From contig JAQOTA010000047.1 in NCBI GenBank assembly GCA_029532415.1, positions 2,294,001-2,358,000 on the forward strand: a stretch of 64,000 nt of DNA, in the 5' to 3' direction. A program made the position numbers and the translations under genes. This document shows positions 1 through 11,270 of the stretch, piece after piece (positions within the stretch are counted from its first letter, which is position 1; each line of letters opens with the position of its first letter). The notes under the pieces were generated by a model. That model worked only from the letters and a program-made list of their open reading frames with translations, did not search any database and had not been told where the DNA came from. This DNA is from Marasmius tenuissimus (lineage: Eukaryota; Basidiomycota; Agaricomycetes; Agaricales; Marasmiaceae).

Positions 1-2
1 GG

Positions 3-1151
3 TATTACCCTATCGAAGTTATCACCTCCAACTCTCCGAAATCTCCCTCCGTGGATCTACTCCTTCCCCCGCTATGTTTTCATTCCCCCAAATGGAGAAA
101 CTTGCGTATCTCTTTGAACGGCCAAGGGGTTTTGCCTCGCATGGCTTCTATAACAGGCCGGCTTCAGTCGTTGTTGTCATTGCACATCAAGTTCATCGGT
201 CCACTGCTCTCCGACTTCGATTGCTTCCAGTTCGCTCCACAGCTCGATACACTCGTGTTCTCGGCTCTCCCCAGTGTGGTGGGCACTGAATTTCCGAATG
301 CTGGTCGATTGAAGTTGCCGTATCACCAGATAACGCAGTACCAGTGGTACGATGAAGAGTACGGAGACGCCGTGACAGAGCGAGACAATATGCACAGGTT
401 TATGCGCCGTACTCTTCTTCTTCTCCCCAACCTCAGGTTCTGTCGACTCTCCCTTCGACCAAGGCCACCCAGGCCCGCCGTTGTAGTACCCCAAGTCCCT
501 GGTATTCTGCAGCGTCGTACGAAGGTGACTCTCAAGCATTTGGTCGAGTTGGATCTCGTATCCATCGATGGCCAGTCTGGGATTCTTTCTGTCCTTCCCG
601 AGTTCGTCGCTCCGTCTTTAAGGAAGTTAAGCACTTTCTCAGCCGGACCGGACCATACGTCCCTGGCCAAGATCCTTGCGCATCCCGCGCAGAGTCTGAC
701 GTTCCTGTGGATTGAGCAGGTCGAGATGTCTCCGGATAGTTTTCATGCGCTCCTTTTGCCCCTTGTGTCTGTAGAAGACCTATCGTTCGGTGTACTAGGT
801 GGTATAACGGATGAATATTTGTCTATCCTCCGTCCTACGTATCCGAACTCTGGGGATTTCGTCGTCGTTCCTGAACTTCGGAATTTGACTTTACTTCCCA
901 GTGTGGGTTCCCAATCGACCTATAGCGAGGAGAATCTCATGGGTGTTTTGGAGGCTAGACGGAGGGGTGGGGTACATATGGATTCTACTACTACTGGTAG
1001 TACCGAGGCGGGATCTCCGGATAACAGATGCTTGGAATCTGTGTTCCTGGACAGGCCGGCAGAATGCGAGCGTTTGGAATCACTTCGTGCTGAGGGCTTG
1101 TCGGTCGATGTGTGGAGAATGGGTGGTGCCGGTGAGGTCGAAGGACTGTGA
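3..1151 (+). CDS. F-box/LRR-like family protein, C-terminal part (cut by window edge)
   Basis: The frame is open from the first bases of the window to a TGA at 1149-1151, so the true start and the F-box lie upstream. Over its whole length it aligns with the F-box paralogue at 7604-9313, sharing for example MASITGRLQSL, DFDCFQFAPQL, RLKLPY and LEDLSFGVLGGIT. The repeated hydrophobic pattern suggests LRR-like repeats, and the end has the family signature (a LLxVLExRRR-like helix, then LRAxGLSV). F-box proteins are substrate adaptors of SCF ubiquitin ligases; that role is inferred from the intact paralogues. A downstream GTG or ATG is not a credible start, because conserved residues continue upstream of it. 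Confidence 0.85.
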   Translation, partial: YYPIEVITSNSPKSPSVDLLLPPLCFHSPKWRNLRISLNGQGVLPRMASITGRLQSLLSLHIKFIGPLLSDFDCFQFAPQLDTLVFSALPSVVGTEFPNAGRLKLPYHQITQYQWYDEEYGDAVTERDNMHRFMRRTLLLLPNLRFCRLSLRPRPPRPAVVVPQVPGILQRRTKVTLKHLVELDLVSIDGQSGILSVLPEFVAPSLRKLSTFSAGPDHTSLAKILAHPAQSLTFLWIEQVEMSPDSFHALLLPLVSVEDLSFGVLGGITDEYLSILRPTYPNSGDFVVVPELRNLTLLPSVGSQSTYSEENLMGVLEARRRGGVHMDSTTTGSTEAGSPDNRCLESVFLDRPAECERLESLRAEGLSVDVWRMGGAGEVEGL

Positions 1152-1767
1152 AGAGTTGGATCCGGAATAAGGTTGTGGTACGACTTTGACTTGGCCCCTA
1201 TGACGTGTCTCGCCTGCTGATACACCCTTCAATGGACTAGACACAACGAGAACAAGACGTACGTAGCCTACAGGTCGCATCATCTATCCTACTATTTCCC
1301 TGTCCGTGCCAGTTTTCCCCGGTCGGTTCGTGATTATTCGCCACCCTCTCTAAAATGGAAGTGAAAGTGTTGAAAGCAAGAATGGAAGACAGCACTTAGC
1401 GTACGTACATGTGATTGGGATGCATCTTATGCAATCTGCCTGATAGTTTGGCCAAAGAGTCCAGACTTGATCATGACGGTCGTGGTGGAGGGGCGTGGGA
1501 ATGATCTGCTGTCAATCTCACGTGCCCGGGCCATCAGGGCCGTGTAACTCCGAATCAAAATCCCAAGCTTGTCCTCCGACCACGACGAGGACGATGCTCT
1601 GCTCGTCATTTGCAACAGTAAGCTCCTTCATTTCTCGAGTTTCTCGTTCTAATCGGTCTCTGTAGCCGTTATAACTCTCTCCAACACATAGAAGTGACCA
1701 GAAAGTATCTATGAACACCTCTTACTGACAGCTCGGTCATTAAAAAATTCTCTACGTGGACGTATCG
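1152..1767. other. Intergenic region between F-box gene 1 and the PH-domain gene
   Basis: This stretch should hold the 3' UTR of the F-box gene and the promoter and leader of the PH-domain gene. Short minus-strand frames at 1427-1718 have no recognisable motif and no convincing exon structure, so I call no gene. Confidence 0.5.
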
Positions 1768-4700
1768 ATGGATGAAAGGCGGAATATTGCTCTTGCCTGT
1801 AGATTCAGTGAGTCATTTTAGTGTGTTTTCTGGCTTCAACTTCAACTCTAACCAAACACAGTTCCTTACGACCAATGGCTCGTCACCCACGTCGACACTA
1901 CATGGACAATTTCACAACTGAAGTCATGGTTTATCGCTAAATGCATCTCGACGTCTGGTTCTACAAACTTTTCTGCCAGCTCGTTATCGCTCGCGTTTCC
2001 TTTCCTTCATGTGCCAGCCAAACCACGCTCGAAACCGCCTCGAAGGCCAACTTCACCTATCGTGTTTGCACCCGAACCCAAAGGACGAGCTATATCACCT
2101 ATACGATTTGCACCCCTAGGCCCTCCAAACCCTTCTTCCTCCGATGTAGGAATGGATGGTAGCTCGGAAGAAGAGGGCACGACCATAGCCATGGGCTACG
2201 AAGAGGATGACGAATTCGGCAATCTGGATTCTGATGGAGAGCTCTCGTTCTCGGGAGGTGGTGGAGGTGGTGGAGGACGAACTAGACTCGGAAGGGCAGC
2301 ATACCTGTCGCACATTGATCATCGACCCAGCACAGCACGTTCCGTCGCCATCGAACAGTCTCAGGACTCGACTAAATCCCATCATGGACATCAGCAACAA
2401 CCAGTGCTCGAACGCCAGCATTATCATCAACAGCAACGACACCACCATCATTCGCGGTCATCTGGAGTCGCAGCTGTGCCCAATCACTCGACGTATGACA
2501 TTCGTCGACTCATGCTTATCCGGTTTTCGACTGGACAGGTCTTGGAGGATCATTTTCGGGTTGATGATTGTTCCTTGTCACCCTACGAGCTCATTGAGAT
2601 TCACCGCGTCGGCGAGGTACTCTCACTACCTCGAACGGTCATTGAACAATACGTTCAACCTTACTGGGAAGGCTGGGTGAAAAGCCTCCGCGTCGTTGCT
2701 AGGGAGCCCACGCATGCGTCGTCCAAGAAGCAGAAGGGGAAGCGGTTGGAGAAGGAGCGGGAGAACGAGGATGGGAGTGGCGCCGCCAACAGGCGGAGAA
2801 GATCAAAACTAGATTGGCGGGATCGTTGGGTATTCGTGAAGGATGGAGTGTTGAATTTGCGGAAGAATCGTCTGGTGCGTTGTCTCCATCTATTTATTTA
2901 TTTTTTCTATTGGAATTCTGATTTTTGGCCATTTTTTCACTTCTCTCTCTTCCATTCCCTTCGCCTCTGTACAGGATCCAAATACAGCACAACTTCTCCC
3001 GTTAGATTCCCTGATCGAAATCAGAGGCTCGGAGCAGATTGGGCGCTCTTTCACTGCTACGAGTGGGAACCCAGCTAGTCAACAACGTATCATATGCGCC
3101 AAGTTTCGGTCACGTACCAGCAGCACGAGGTTTGCCGATCCACCCGACCCTGCCAACGTCGAAGAACTGCAATCTCCTCCGTTCAAGCTCTCGTCACCGT
3201 TCAACCCGACGCATAATGTCTCTTCGTCGTCGAAGGGGAAAGCGAAGATATCAGCTTCTGCGTGGTTGACGGCGTATGATCCGTCTTCGTTTGTTCAACC
3301 ACCTCTTCCTTCTACACATCCTGCGTCGATTCATACGAAGGCTTCGAAACATTCGTTAAATTCGATACCTGTGCCGCCGAAGCACTCGTCATCGTCGGGT
3401 ACGCTTGTGTCGACATCGTCGAAACCGAAGATCAAGTTGGAGATTAACCAGAATACTTCGACTGGTTCGGTGGACGTGCGAGATGACGAACTAGTCTCGT
3501 GGCCTCCTACAAAGGGGAAGGGGAAGGAAAGAGCCAAAGGGAAAGAGAAGGAGAAAGAGTCGAGAAGAGTGAGGGAGAAGGAGAAGGAGAAAGAAGACCG
3601 TGTTCTTTCTGATGATGGACATGTCGCTGTCGACGATCCACGTACACAACCTGGCCCTTCCCGCCACGCAAGCAATTCGTCTACAGATGCCGAACGAGAA
3701 CGAGAGCCCGCTCCCGATGCCAAAGATCACCAACTTCACACTCATCCTGACGTGGATATCCACTCCGACGATAACACCAACACCAACGCCAATACTACCC
3801 CCAAGGACAACCAGGAGACCACATCCTCCGATTCTGGCTCCCTATCCTCCCCCGTGTTCGCACATAGCGACGTCGACAGCGACGCTGACGTTCCTGAGGT
3901 CGGTGTTGGGGGTTTCGGATGGGGTTATAGCTACAGCTACGGTTTCGACCGGGGAGCAGCTGTGAGGAAGAGGAAGGAGAAGGAGGGACAGCAGAAAAGT
4001 GCGGTCTGTGCTCCGCATGCTAGTCTGGGTCGTGCTGGTAGTGGGGGAAAGGACAGTGAGGTGGAAACTGCCGGCGGGGATGAGGTGACGTCGCCTAGTG
4101 TCGCGACTTCGGCAACGGTTGTGGGGAATGACGAGGATGACGGTGGTGGTGCTGCTGATTCGAGTTTTGTGGTGATTGATGCGAATACGGTGGATGACCA
4201 CGAGAGGGAGCGGGAGAAAGAGAGGGATAGTCAGTCGAGGAGATCTGCAAAGAAGAAGGAAAAGAGCAAAGTTTCCTATTCTTACGAAGAAAGACCTGCG
4301 ACAGCGGCTACGGCTTCTACCATTCGTGGCCATACTCCTCGACCTAGTGCTAGTGCTGGTGCCCATACACGCCCGCACCACCAGAAAGCCAGCGACAGTG
4401 AATGGATTGTCTTGGATTTGGGTGATGACCACGGTACGTCTCTTATCCCCTTCCCTCTTTCTACTCAGTTCGCTGACCTGAAGCTTCAACCTAGCCTACA
4501 AATCCTTCCTGAGGATCCTCCACCGCCACGCCCCACACTCAATTTTCTCGTCATTCGTCCAGTCTTTAGCCCTCTCTCTACCCGCTATTCCAGCTTTATC
4601 CTCCGTTTCACCCTCCACACCGAACCCTACACCCATCGGGGACGGCACACCCAGCCCAAGCCCAATCGTATTCGCACCTGCTCCCGCAGATGCAAGAAAC

Positions 4701-6922
4701 CGTCACCGTCATCAAACTTCCCACTCGTACGAGATTGCAGCTGTCGGGAACGGGACTGCCGACGGGGATGAGCACGACCATCCTCATCCTCATACTCATA
4801 CCCAAGACGATTCAGCCGTGACGACGCCTCGCGAATCCGAGATTTTCCCGATGCCCAATAGCGAGGGTACGAAGTTGCTGAACACGTTCGGTGCGTTACC
4901 GTATCCGGAGTGGAGAGTTGAGCTCGTTACGAGGGCGAGGAAGAGCGGTATGGGAGGGGTTAATCGGGCTATGGAGAGGTTCTTGTGGGGGGAGGATTGG
5001 GGATGGAGACGGAGGGTGGATTGCGTGTGGGTACGGGGATGGGAGCTAAACGGACGTCGTCTATCCTTAGCACCGGTACTGGGAGCCAAAGCGGTGGTGG
5101 GGCGTCTGAGGATCCTGGAGATGAAGAGGAGAGTTTGAGAAGGAAGAGGAAGAAGAAGGCCGAGATGAGGAAGACCTTTGAGAGGGAGAATCTCGCTATT
5201 GGGTTGGAGAGAACTGAATCTGGGTCTTCGGTGATTTCGAAGGGGGGAAGGAGCAGTGTCAAGAGCAAGAAGAAGAAGAAGTCGAGGATGTCCTCGTCTA
5301 CCGTGGTGGATGATCCTGAAGATGCAGAGGGCCAGGAGTCGTTTTATTCTGCAGACGAGGGTGAGGGTGATGGATGTGAGACGGATTCAACGACGTCGAA
5401 TTCACTGCAGGGTCTCAACGGAGTTGATAGCGACGATTCTGGGGAGGAAAGCAGCGATGCGGAGTGGACAGGGTGGATGGCTGACTTGTATCGCCAGACT
5501 GTCGTCCACAGGGAGAGCAAGAGGAAGAAGTTGGAAGATGAGGCCGCTAAGGCCGTCGAGAGTCTTCATCATCACCACCACCATCGCATCGAATCCGACG
5601 AACAGAGTTTCTATAGGAGTTGGATTCAAGAGGATGACTACCGGCTCGCACAGCGAGAACGAATGGCATTGGAACCTTCGGGTAGGGTCGTGGGTCCTGA
5701 TTTGTTACCCGCTGCTCCTGTTCGTGTCGCTTCCCCGCCCTATCACGGCCACTACACGCACCCGCATACACCAGCCCTCTCGAACGCCAACACAGAAGAT
5801 TCACACTCTCATCCCTCTCATACATACTCGCATCCACCACGCCTATCCTCCCCCTCGTCGAACGAGAGCCTTGGAAGGGTTCGTGGAAGACGCCTAAGCT
5901 TTGGGATGTCTCCCCTCTCAGACGTATACCCTTCCTCGTCAACATCCGCCACCACCAACACTGCTACCGTTAGCACGGCAGCAACGTCTCCACCGCCTCC
6001 TCAGAGTGCCAGCCCTCGTTCCCAAGGGCATAGTCACAGCAGAACAAGCTCTCAACGACTCGTCGGGGCCATTGGCCTGTCCCATTTCGCATCGAGTGGG
6101 GTCATAGGTGCTGAATTCCGCGAACGCGAGTTTGGAAGTGTCAGTGCGAGGAGGCCTAGCATGCCGACGTTGAACTCTGGATCGGTTTATGCGACTGGTG
6201 ATGGTCCAAGTGTGTCATCGCCACAGCCGTTCGGGAGGGATCGTACGACTACACCGCCCTCTGGGGTCGCAACCGTTGCATCGGAGGTGCAAACGCCTAC
6301 GGAGAAGATGGGTAGGAGGTCAAGTTTGACCATGGGTCTGGGTGCTGGATCTTTGGGGAGGTCGTCTTCGAGGTTGAGGAAGAAGGAGAGGGGGGATGGT
6401 GAGGGCGAGAAGGAGCGAGAGAAGGAGAAGCTGAAGAAAGAGAAAGCCAAAGCGAAGGAGAGGGAGAAGGAGGAGAAGGAGAGAGAGAGGGAACGGAAGG
6501 GCAAGGGCAAAGAAAAAGAGAAGGATGAGGAGCGGGCACAGATAATGTCGACGGGTAGCATTGGTGTTGGTGGTAAACGTCGTCCTCGGCTCTCGCTTTC
6601 TACAGGCTCGAGACAGAACCTCAACAATACCAGCAGCTTTCCGCAACTCACTCATCCCCAGTCGCCACCGCAGAGTCCGCCACCTCCCTCGAGAAATATT
6701 GTTAGGAGGATGAGAAGCAGTTCGAGTTTGATGCTGTCGGCTCCGGAAAACGATGGCGACGGTGCTGGTGCCAGTGTTGGTGGGCCCGTGAGACATGTCA
6801 GCAACCCCAATCCTATCACAACGAAGAAAAAACCGACGTTCGTGAGGGGGGTTTCGAAACGGGCAGAGAAGTGGGTCCAAGGTCTCGAGAACGCCTTGGA
6901 CTTTGTAGATGGGCGGCCATGA
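1768..6922 (+). CDS. Large PH-domain protein with low-complexity C-terminal half
   Basis: The proposed structure is join(1768..1807, 1862..2874, 2975..4433, 4495..5026, 5071..6922), with all phases consistent, giving 1631 aa. The first intron separates the ATG exon from the conserved N-terminal IPYDQWLVTHVDTTW segment, which looks like a small ubiquitin- or RA-like fold (inference). A PH-like domain (LDWRDRWVFVKDGVLNLRK, then LLPLDSLIEIRG) is split by intron 2 at about residue 338. The rest is Ser-, Glu/Lys- and His-rich and probably disordered, with highly charged KEKEKE-type runs and a His6-like stretch. PH domains usually bind phosphoinositides, so a membrane-associated scaffold is plausible; I cannot name an orthologue. 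Intron 4 would be only 44 nt (5027-5070). The alternative is a 1-nt indel in the G-run near 4987-4992, which would join the same two frames. Confidence is high for the gene and lower for that junction. Confidence 0.82.
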
Positions 6923-7603
6923 CTGGCTATTGTATTCCTTAGGTGTTGTATATTTGATTTCGTTTCCTCTCTCCCTTTCTTTCCCTTCTCTCTCCCCTCT
7001 ATTATAGAACTGTTGTATTTATAATCTTTCATTTGCATTTGCATTTCACCTCGTCTTTCGTTCTGCAGCTGTTTATTCGTTCATTGCATTGCTCTCTTCT
7101 GCTTCAGACTTATTTGTTTTTCTGATTTCTCTGTCTCGTTCGTAACACTAATAGCGTTGAACCAAATCACCTGTACCTGTATCTCTACACAGACGCCTAC
7201 CACAGTTTATGCACCATTTTGTGAAGGATTGAAGATCGATTTTGGTGGAGATCATGGCGTAAGGAAAATTGCCCGGAACCACCCATTTGCAGTCAATGAT
7301 GCTTGGGCTATCGCTCTTGAAATTATCGTCAATCGACACGACTTTATTTTCGCGACATTTCCGTGTACTTCTCGCATCGAGTCCACAGTCGATTACGACT
7401 ACGCAGTAGACATGCGTTCAAGTCAAGTGAGTTATGTAAGCCTCGCCGCTCGAGCCTACACCACCACAAGTACTCTAGTATGTGAACGATCTTCGTTCTA
7501 GTTACAGACAGGCACTGACTTGGACTTGCTTTACATTCTACAGACTCCTGTGTCATCCAATATCACTGTTGATAAGAAATCTCCAGCAGTTCTCATTCAA
7601 AGG
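6923..7603. other. Intergenic region: 3' UTR and F-box gene 2 leader
   Basis: After the PH gene the sequence is T/C-rich and then carries short frames without conserved content. The stretch 7500-7603 reads in frame with the next F-box gene but lacks an ATG, so it is treated as leader. Confidence 0.5.
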
Positions 7604-9313
7604 ATGGATAACCTTGGATCAGGACCTGAGCCTGTGACTCTGAGTCATCCGAAGACCTGTCAGGAGTGCTATTTTGACATTGAATCCTTCCGAGATCGGT
7701 TCAGAGAACCCTCGGCTCAGATGTACGCGACTTACGCTGGAGGGAACGCGTATCCACCTTTGGAGATAGAAACGGCCTATCGAGCAGAGATAGTGGGGGC
7801 AAACGCGCAGATGTTCTCAATAGATGACAAGCTTGAGCGTCTGGAGCTGATGGTATCTATGTTGAAGCAGGAGAGGGTTAGGATGGTTGGTATCATTGGG
7901 AAATACCGGCGGATGCTGCGCCCAATCCACAAGCTACCGCCTGAACTTTTGACGAGGATTTTCCTGTTCTCCGTGGACAAATCGGACGTACACAACTACA
8001 CAAGCCTCCCTGTCCAGCTCCCGTCTTCCTTAAACCCTTCTCAGCACCCTTGGGCGCTGTCTCAAGTTTGTCGATCGTGGCGGAAGCTTGCATTAAGTGC
8101 TCCAGCTCTATGGTCTTCCCTCTCGTTCGCCTTAAGCTACCCTGGCAAAGGTGACTCCTCGCCGAAATTCCTATATTCTCAATGTTTTCGCATGCAACTC
8201 CAGCTCAGCCACTGTGGAGATCACCCCGTAGATGTCGTCACCTCAAATCCTCACCCGATCTCCTCCATGATGGAACTATTCCTCCTACCCCTATGTTTCC
8301 ATTCCTCTAAGTGGAGACACTTGCGCATTGACTTGGACAGCCAAAGGCTTTTGCCGCGAATGGCTTCCATCACAGGTCGACTTCAGTCGTTGGCGTCTTT
8401 GCACATAAGACTTATTGGATCAGTACCCTCGGACTTCGATTGCTTTCAGTTTGCTCCACAGCTCGAGACGCTCGCCCTTTCGGTTGACCCCAGTATCGTC
8501 GACATCGGGCTCGCGGACATTGGCCGACTGAAACTACCCTATCGCCAAATAACCCGATATCGCTGGTTTGATGAAGATTGTGGCGGCGCGATCGAATCAC
8601 AGCGCTCCCATCTACGCTCATTGATGTGCCGTACCCTTTGCCTTCTTCCTAATCTCAGGTTCTGTCAACTATCTCTCCGTCTGGGTGGGTCCAGCATTAA
8701 CTCACCGCTATTTCGAACGAGAGTAACTCTCAAGCACTTGATCGAATTAGATCTCGTATTCGGTGATGCTCAGGCGAGGGCCTTTCCTATTCTCCCCCTT
8801 TTGATAGCTCCCTCGCTCAGAAAGCTAACCATCTCCTCATCTGGAACTCACCATTCCTCCATCTCCACAATCCTCATAAATCCCCAGATTTTGACTTTCC
8901 TTTGGGTTGGACGTGTTGAGATCCGTCCGAACGATTTTCACGCCCTTCTTGCTTCCCTCAAGTCTTTGGAAGACCTCTCATTCGGCGTATTGGGCGGGAT
9001 AACAGGCGGCTATCTGACCTTGTTCCGCCCCACGAATCTGGATACCGGCGACTTTGTGATCGTTCCCAATCTCCAGAACTTGGCCCTACTTCCCGTCGCA
9101 GGCTCCGAATCGACGTATAGCGAGGATACCCTTACATCCATTTTGGAGGCTAGACACAGAGGTGCGGTACAACCGGATTCTCGTGATTCCACAGAGCCTC
9201 CGAACAACAGACGTCTGGTTTCCGTGGTGCTAGACAGGCCAGTAAAACACGAACGTCTAGATTCACTTCGTGCCGGAGGCCTGTCGGTAAGTGTGTGGAA
9301 GAGTCCAGCTTAG
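7604..9313 (+). CDS. F-box/LRR-like protein, paralogue 2 (single exon, 569 aa)
   Basis: I start at the ATG at 7604; the open frame reaches further upstream only through a TTG. Residues 19-30 hold the family N-terminal motif CQECYFDIE. A predicted helical segment follows, then the F-box at about 107-165 (LRPIHKLPPELLTRIF, later VCRSWRKLALSAPALW). The remaining ~400 residues look LRR-like and match the partial copy at 3-1151 closely. F-box proteins bind Skp1 and present substrates to a cullin-1 ubiquitin ligase; the substrate is unknown. No introns are needed in the coding part. It is the best complete reference copy for the family in this window. Confidence 0.88.
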   Translation: MDNLGSGPEPVTLSHPKTCQECYFDIESFRDRFREPSAQMYATYAGGNAYPPLEIETAYRAEIVGANAQMFSIDDKLERLELMVSMLKQERVRMVGIIGKYRRMLRPIHKLPPELLTRIFLFSVDKSDVHNYTSLPVQLPSSLNPSQHPWALSQVCRSWRKLALSAPALWSSLSFALSYPGKGDSSPKFLYSQCFRMQLQLSHCGDHPVDVVTSNPHPISSMMELFLLPLCFHSSKWRHLRIDLDSQRLLPRMASITGRLQSLASLHIRLIGSVPSDFDCFQFAPQLETLALSVDPSIVDIGLADIGRLKLPYRQITRYRWFDEDCGGAIESQRSHLRSLMCRTLCLLPNLRFCQLSLRLGGSSINSPLFRTRVTLKHLIELDLVFGDAQARAFPILPLLIAPSLRKLTISSSGTHHSSISTILINPQILTFLWVGRVEIRPNDFHALLASLKSLEDLSFGVLGGITGGYLTLFRPTNLDTGDFVIVPNLQNLALLPVAGSESTYSEDTLTSILEARHRGAVQPDSRDSTEPPNNRRLVSVVLDRPVKHERLDSLRAGGLSVSVWKSPA

Positions 9314-9499
9314 AGTCATGGGGAGTCGACCCGCTGTCTCTTCATGTTTTTGGTACGCCCCACGATTGCCAAGAATCGATAGAGTCGGAACGTATGTAAC
9401 TACCATCTTTTCTACCGTCATCTATCTTCGTCCCAAGTACTACCCAATTGATTTAACATCCTCCACATGTTCTTTTTGTCCCAGACTTACTACCAGGAG

Positions 9500-10280
9500 T
9501 CACGGATGCCCATCCCCATTCTTTCCCGGCCTATACAATACAGCAAGGTCTACTACCGTATCCTTGTATTCGTATCTTAGTGTATCGACTTGCTTGAACC
9601 CGTTTTTGAGGTACAGGGGCAACCCATCGTCCGTCGCGTCGCGTATGTACATTGGGGTTCCAGTCGAGTCTGCTATCTCATTCACACGAGCCATGAGTGC
9701 CATGCCAACTCCCTGTCGTTGAAATCGAGGATGAACGGCCATGAGTTGCCTATAGGTAAAGATGTTAACACGGGTACCACGTGAAAGGGGATCAGACGCA
9801 CAAGTAATAGGTATCATCAATATCCGGATGCCTTTTCGTAACCTCTGCTTGACAAACTCTGAACGTCTGGAGCGCCTCAGCGTTCATACCCGTTGGCTCG
9901 TCGCTGTACTCCTTATTCCGCGCGTCTTCGAGAGCTCTCCTCAGCTCGTCCTCCGAGAAACGTTCCGCGAAGGCAGGCTGCTTCTTGACCTCCTCCAGCA
10001 TTGCGGTTGGCATGTTAAGCTTCGCGTATCCGGCAATCTCGTCTCCGATCTTTGCTGTGAGGAATATGGACCCGTTCTTGTAGTCATCGCTCCTGACTTT
10101 GAGCCAGTAGTTGAAATCTGGCCAGAGCCGAGGGTCTATGCCTGCCTTTGCAAGTCCAGCACGGTCGGGACAGACGATGGTTATGAGGGGGGAGTTGCTG
10201 AATGCTAAATTTTCGCAGGCAATAACGGAGGGAAGCTCGGCTGGCGTGGTGAGGGAGATTTGGGGCTGGGGCTTTGACAT
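9500..10280 (-). CDS. GNAT-family N-acetyltransferase (two exons, 242 aa)
   Basis: Complement(join(9500..9749, 9802..10280)). The start is the ATG at 10280 (MSKPQPQISL), which opens a typical fungal GNAT N-terminus (TPAELPSVIACENLAF). A 52-nt intron (9750-9801) splits the Leu codon just before the core strand. The acetyl-CoA-binding motif A is clear in exon 2: HPRFQRQGVGMALM, matching the R/Q-x-x-G-x-G/A pattern, followed by the C-terminal YLKNGFKQVDTLRYEY strand. Enzymes of this fold move an acetyl group from acetyl-CoA to an amine; small fungal members often act on small molecules, but the substrate cannot be read from sequence. It lies 340 bp downstream of the repeat-peptide gene, on the same strand. 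Confidence 0.88.
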
Positions 10281-10617
10281 TTCGAGTTGTAGATGGTGTT
10301 CGGAAGAGAGTAGGAGTAGGCCGGATGAGATTGGGGTATATGATATATCATCGCGAGCGCAGCATGCATCCGCATGGTTCACACGTTGACTCGAAAAGTA
10401 CAGGGGTCGGCTCCGGAAATTGATCATCCGGGGGCTCAGTGATATGTACCCTGAGTACACCGAATTTAATGGAGTTATTGAGAGTCGAGTGGATCACAAC
10501 TGAGGGCTCGGGACTCGAGAGTTCGATATCAAACGAGTTAATGGCTACGACATAACTGATGGTACCAATATAATACATGCATTCATCACAATATTTGGTG
10601 TGGAAGCCCGTAGAGTT

Positions 10618-11201
10618 TCAATCCTAAGGCCACCGTCATTCAACAATCCATAGACCACCAAAGGTGGACAAACTCACGTCTCTTTTGATCCAAATCTTAT
10701 AGTCGTCCCGGTTGTCGACCTCGTTCTATGGGTACAGATCAGTTGTGCCTCTTGAGATTATCTCGAAGATGTTTGATCGAATTACCTCCCTCTTGAACCA
10801 AGTTTTATTGTCGTCCCGGTTGTCCACCTCGTTCTGGAGGTATCAGTCAGTCTCGTCAACTCTAAACGAAGAGATCGTTAGGAAAGACGAATCGCTCACC
10901 TCCGGGTCTCTCTTGATCCAGATCTTGTAGTCGTCTCGGTTGTCGACCTCATTCTAGAGGTCGGATACGATTATTTGGGTTTGCCACGTCGATTCCGAGA
11001 AAACTGAGGTTCTCACCTCTGGGGTCCTCTTGATCCAAATCTTGTAATCGTCTCTGTTGTCGACTTCGTTCTCCTACAGTAAGTGCGCATCGTCAGGACG
11101 TTTCCCATGTGCTGCAGGTGGCTACTTACGGCAACAGGAGCCGCTAGGACACCGGCAGTGAGAGTGGCGATGAAGAGAATAAAGGCGGAAGTGGCGCGCA
11201 T
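10618..11201 (-). CDS. Secreted repeat-peptide precursor with Kex2 (KR) sites (six exons, ~93 aa)
   Basis: Complement(join(10618..10623, 10678..10725, 10786..10833, 10900..10953, 11017..11073, 11130..11201)). Exon 1 encodes a 24-residue secretion signal ending ...GVLAAPVA. Exons 2-5 each encode one repeat: NEVDNRDDYKIWIKR in exons 2, 3 and 5, and NEVDNRDDNKTWFKR in exon 4. They are linked by short TPE, DPE or E spacers, and the last exon adds Asp and a stop. All five introns (54-66 nt, GT...AG) are phase 0. Every repeat ends in Lys-Arg, the Kex2 cleavage site, predicting release of 13-16-residue peptides ending in IWI or TWF. Exons 2, 3 and 5 differ only at synonymous positions. The closest known concepts are KEX2-processed repeat proteins and fungal RiPP precursors of the epichloecyclin/ustiloxin kind; no homologue is recognised. 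A frame-blind alternative (plain ORFs) gives only exon 1. Confidence 0.8.
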
Positions 11202-11270
11202 CTTGTCAAGCTTTGGGGCGACTCAAAATTGGAAGAGAGGTGGTGGGGTTATCAAGCATTCGTGAACAGT

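Noticed and set aside
2011..3078. Independent gene starting at 2011
   Set aside because: The start would be GTG; the frame continues upstream into the conserved PYDQWLVTHVDTTW segment and across an intron to ATG 1768.
3331..4489. Long Ser/Phe- and Arg-rich minus-strand frames opposite the PH-domain gene
   Set aside because: They are mirror images of Lys/Glu- and Asp-rich coding repeats on the plus strand and have no independent motif.
6187..6880. Minus-strand frames rich in Ser-Phe and Leu (false membrane proteins)
   Set aside because: They are the antisense of KEKEKE-type low-complexity coding sequence.
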